Source: Burkholderiaceae bacterium | Lineage (GTDB): Bacteria > Pseudomonadota > Gammaproteobacteria > Burkholderiales > Burkholderiaceae_F | Direction: 5' to 3' | Length of the DNA: 8,713 bases | Assembly: GCA_013813185.1 (NCBI GenBank) | Contig: JACCSD010000213.1 | Span: 1 to 8,713, forward strand | Shown here: piece after piece, positions 6,867 through 8,713 of the stretch | How the letters are laid out: each line of letters begins with the position of its first letter | How positions within the stretch are numbered: position 1 is the first letter of the stretch | Position numbers and translations under genes: made by a program | Notes under the pieces: generated by a model | What the model was told of the DNA's origin: nothing | What the model saw: the letters and a program-made list of their open reading frames with translations, nothing else | The model's database searches: none

Positions 6867-7632
6867 ATGCGCTATGGGCACGCGTCAGTTACGAAGACAG
6901 CGAATGTTTCGGCACGGTCGCGGACGACACGATCGCGCTGCACGCGGGCGACATGTTGGCGAATCCGCGGCCGACCGGAAAATCGGTCCCGCTCAGCGCG
7001 GTGAAGCTGCTGACGCCGACCACCCCGAGCAAGATGGTGGCACTCGTCGACAACTACCATGGGCTCGTCGCGAAGCTCGCTCACGCTGTCCCGGCCGAGC
7101 CGCTTTATTTTCTGAAGGCCAACAGTTCGTTTCTTGCGAGCGGCGAGACGATTCGCACACCACCGTCGTACGCCGGCAAGGTCCTGTTCGAAGGCGAGCT
7201 CGGCATTGTCATCGGCAAGCGCTGCCGCGCGGTGGACGAAGCCGATGCGGCGAGTCACATCTTCGGCTACACCTGTATCAACGATGTCACCGCGGTTGAC
7301 ATCCTGAACAAGGATCCCGGCTTCGCACAGTGGACGCGCGCCAAGAGCTTCGACACGTTCGGCGTGTTCGGTCCGGTAATTGCGACCGACGTCGATCCGG
7401 CAACGCTTATTGTCAAGACGATTCTGAACGACCAGGAGCGGCAGAATTATCCGGTCGCCGACGCGATATTCGCACCGGCTCGATTGGTGAGTCTCATTCG
7501 CGCGACCTGACCCTGGAAGCGGGAGATCTCATCGCGTGCGGCACATCGGTCGGCGTCGGTTCGACGAAACCGGGCAGCACGGTCAGCATCGTCATCGACG
7601 GCATCGGCACATTGAACAACAAGGTGGACTAA
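6867..7632 (+). pseudogene. Second FAH-family hydrolase, broken by two single-base deletions
   Basis: Three frames together encode one FAH domain of about 255 residues. After ATG 6867 (good Shine-Dalgarno) the next codons would read CGx CTA TGG GCA, giving WARVSYEDSECFGTV, but one base is missing at 6870-6872, so the ATG is out of frame with the body. The body (6869-7498) carries FEGELGIVIG with the two metal-binding glutamates, the CINDVTAVD aspartate and KSFDTFGVFGP. At ATTCGCGCGACC (7496 on) one T appears lost; restoring ATTTCG gives SLISRDLTLEAGDL and joins the tail that holds ACGTSVGVGS and ends at TAA 7632. Family relatives include HpcE-type isomerases and ureidoglycolate lyase-like proteins. 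It sits 38 bp after tctA and 5 bp before the reductase. Internal translation from ATG 6953 would make an incomplete protein. Sequence error is the main alternative. Confidence 0.88.
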
Positions 7633-7637
7633 CCACA

Positions 7638-8645
7638 ATGAGAATCGCAGTCATTGGAGCGGGCGCAATCGGCGGCATGCTCGCCGTACGGCTTGCGCTA
7701 TCGGGTCACGCAGCCACAGTCGTGGACCAGGGCGCACATTTGGAAGCCATTCGCAAGAACGGGCTCAAACTCGTTCACCACGACGGCAAAGAAGAACTCG
7801 CGCGAGACTTAAGCGCGGTGGCCAGTTGCGCCGATGCGGGTTTGCAAGACCTCGTGCTGCTGGCGCTGAAGGCCTACACGATTGCAGCGGTGGCGCCGCA
7901 GATGCGTGCGCTCCTCAATGACGAGACGATGGTCTTGACGTTGCAAAATGGGCTGCCATGGTGGTACTTCCAGAATTTCAGCGGCCCGCACGCAGGCTAT
8001 CGGCTCAAGTCGGCCGATCCGAGTGGTGTGATCGAACAGAACATCGAATCGCACCGCATCATCGGGTGCGTTGTCTACCCCGCGGGTGAGATCCTGGCGC
8101 CCGGCGTAGTGAAGCGGCTTGAAGGCGACCGTTTTCCAGTCGGAGAATTGGATGGAACCGAGAGCGTGCGCGTCAAGGGGGTATCGGAAGCGCTGATCGG
8201 CGCGGGCTTTAAAGCGCCGATCCTGAATGACATCCGCTCGGAAGTCTGGCTCAAGCTATGGGGCAACATGAGCTTTAACCCGATCAGCGCGCTGACTCAC
8301 GCGACGCTTTCCGACATTTGCCAGGAGCCTGCGACGCGCGAGCTCGCCGCCGACATGATGCGCGAGGCGCAGACGATCGCCGAAAAGCTCGGGGTTACGT
8401 TCCGCGTGCCACTCGAAAAGCGCATCGAGGGCGCCGAAAGAGTCGGCCAGCACAAGACCTCGACATTGCAGGATGTGGAGGCCGGGCGCGCCGTTGAAGT
8501 TGACGCGCTGATCGGCTCGGTGATCGAGCTTTCCGAGCTGACCTGCACGCCGGCCCCCGCTTCGCGCGCCGTGCACGCATTGCTTAAGGTACTGGTAGCG
8601 ACGATGCACGCGCAGAGTGCGCGCGTCGTGCTGCAGGGAGTCTAG
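7638..8645 (+). CDS. 2-dehydropantoate 2-reductase family protein (PanE/ApbA-like)
   Basis: Starting at ATG 7638, where the Rossmann strand begins, the protein has 335 residues. GAGAIGG (7-13) binds NADPH; QNGLPWW (103-109) is the family's substrate-side loop. K206 in VWLKLWGNMSFNPISALT corresponds to catalytic K176 of E. coli PanE, and E287 in AGRAVEVDAL to E256, so it should be an active reductase of a 2-oxo acid. It is longer than PanE (about 300 residues), with an insertion around 108-140, and in this context is probably not the pantothenate enzyme but a reductase acting on the cluster's substrate. The start used here excludes a longer in-frame extension that overlaps the FAH tail. It follows that stop by 5 bp, so the two share a message. 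A weak AAGGTGG lies about 10 bp upstream. Confidence 0.9.
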   Translation: MRIAVIGAGAIGGMLAVRLALSGHAATVVDQGAHLEAIRKNGLKLVHHDGKEELARDLSAVASCADAGLQDLVLLALKAYTIAAVAPQMRALLNDETMVLTLQNGLPWWYFQNFSGPHAGYRLKSADPSGVIEQNIESHRIIGCVVYPAGEILAPGVVKRLEGDRFPVGELDGTESVRVKGVSEALIGAGFKAPILNDIRSEVWLKLWGNMSFNPISALTHATLSDICQEPATRELAADMMREAQTIAEKLGVTFRVPLEKRIEGAERVGQHKTSTLQDVEAGRAVEVDALIGSVIELSELTCTPAPASRAVHALLKVLVATMHAQSARVVLQGV

Positions 8646-8713
8646 CCAGGTTGCCGGCATGCGGCCGCAGCACCTTCGCAATCGGCTGCCGACATGAAGT
8701 GGGCTGTTCTGGG

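Noticed and set aside
8694..8713. ATG with frame MKWAVL at the window end
   Set aside because: Only six codons are visible and there is no ribosome binding site, so a new gene cannot be supported.

Overview
The window reads as a chromosomal segment of a GC-rich betaproteobacterium, most likely Burkholderiales. Three things suggest this: the order coiled-coil protein / zapA / 6S RNA, the tripartite tricarboxylate transporter with a Bug-type (TctC) binding protein, and an aspartate dehydrogenase and FAH-type hydrolase beside that transporter. This is inference from gene content; no search was run.

Region 1 (1-1237) is housekeeping. A ParA-family ATPase, cut by the window start, runs leftward. 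Diverging from it by only 43 bp is an overlapping pair: a short coiled-coil protein (ZapB-like) and ZapA. Downstream of zapA, on the same strand, lies a clear 6S RNA gene (ssrS) with the expected rod-like fold. From 6S to the next stop codon (1238-1361) no gene and no convincing terminator was seen.

Region 2 (1362-8645) is a metabolic and transport cluster built around a divergent control region at 2910-3000. Leftward run an NAD(P)-dependent aspartate dehydrogenase and an FAH-family hydrolase resembling fumarylpyruvate hydrolase, 12 bp apart. Rightward run TctC, TctB, an AlkD-type DNA alkylation repair protein, TctA, a second FAH-family gene and a ketopantoate reductase-like (PanE/ApbA) enzyme. 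The likely theme is uptake of a small carboxylate and its breakdown or reduction by oxo-acid enzymes. The substrate cannot be read from the sequence.

Three points stand out. First, the second FAH gene carries two independent single-base deletions, one just after its start codon and one about 45 codons before its end. It is either a pseudogene or contains sequence errors. Second, the AlkD-type gene splits tctB from tctA, has visibly lower GC, and has no ATG, GTG or TTG where its conserved N-terminus requires a start. A CTG start is the best candidate. Third, the ParA/ZapB-like divergent promoter region is so short that both messages may be leaderless. No CRISPR array, tRNA, insertion sequence or phage gene was seen. 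Apart from these points the window looks ordinary, and no clear new multi-gene system is evident.
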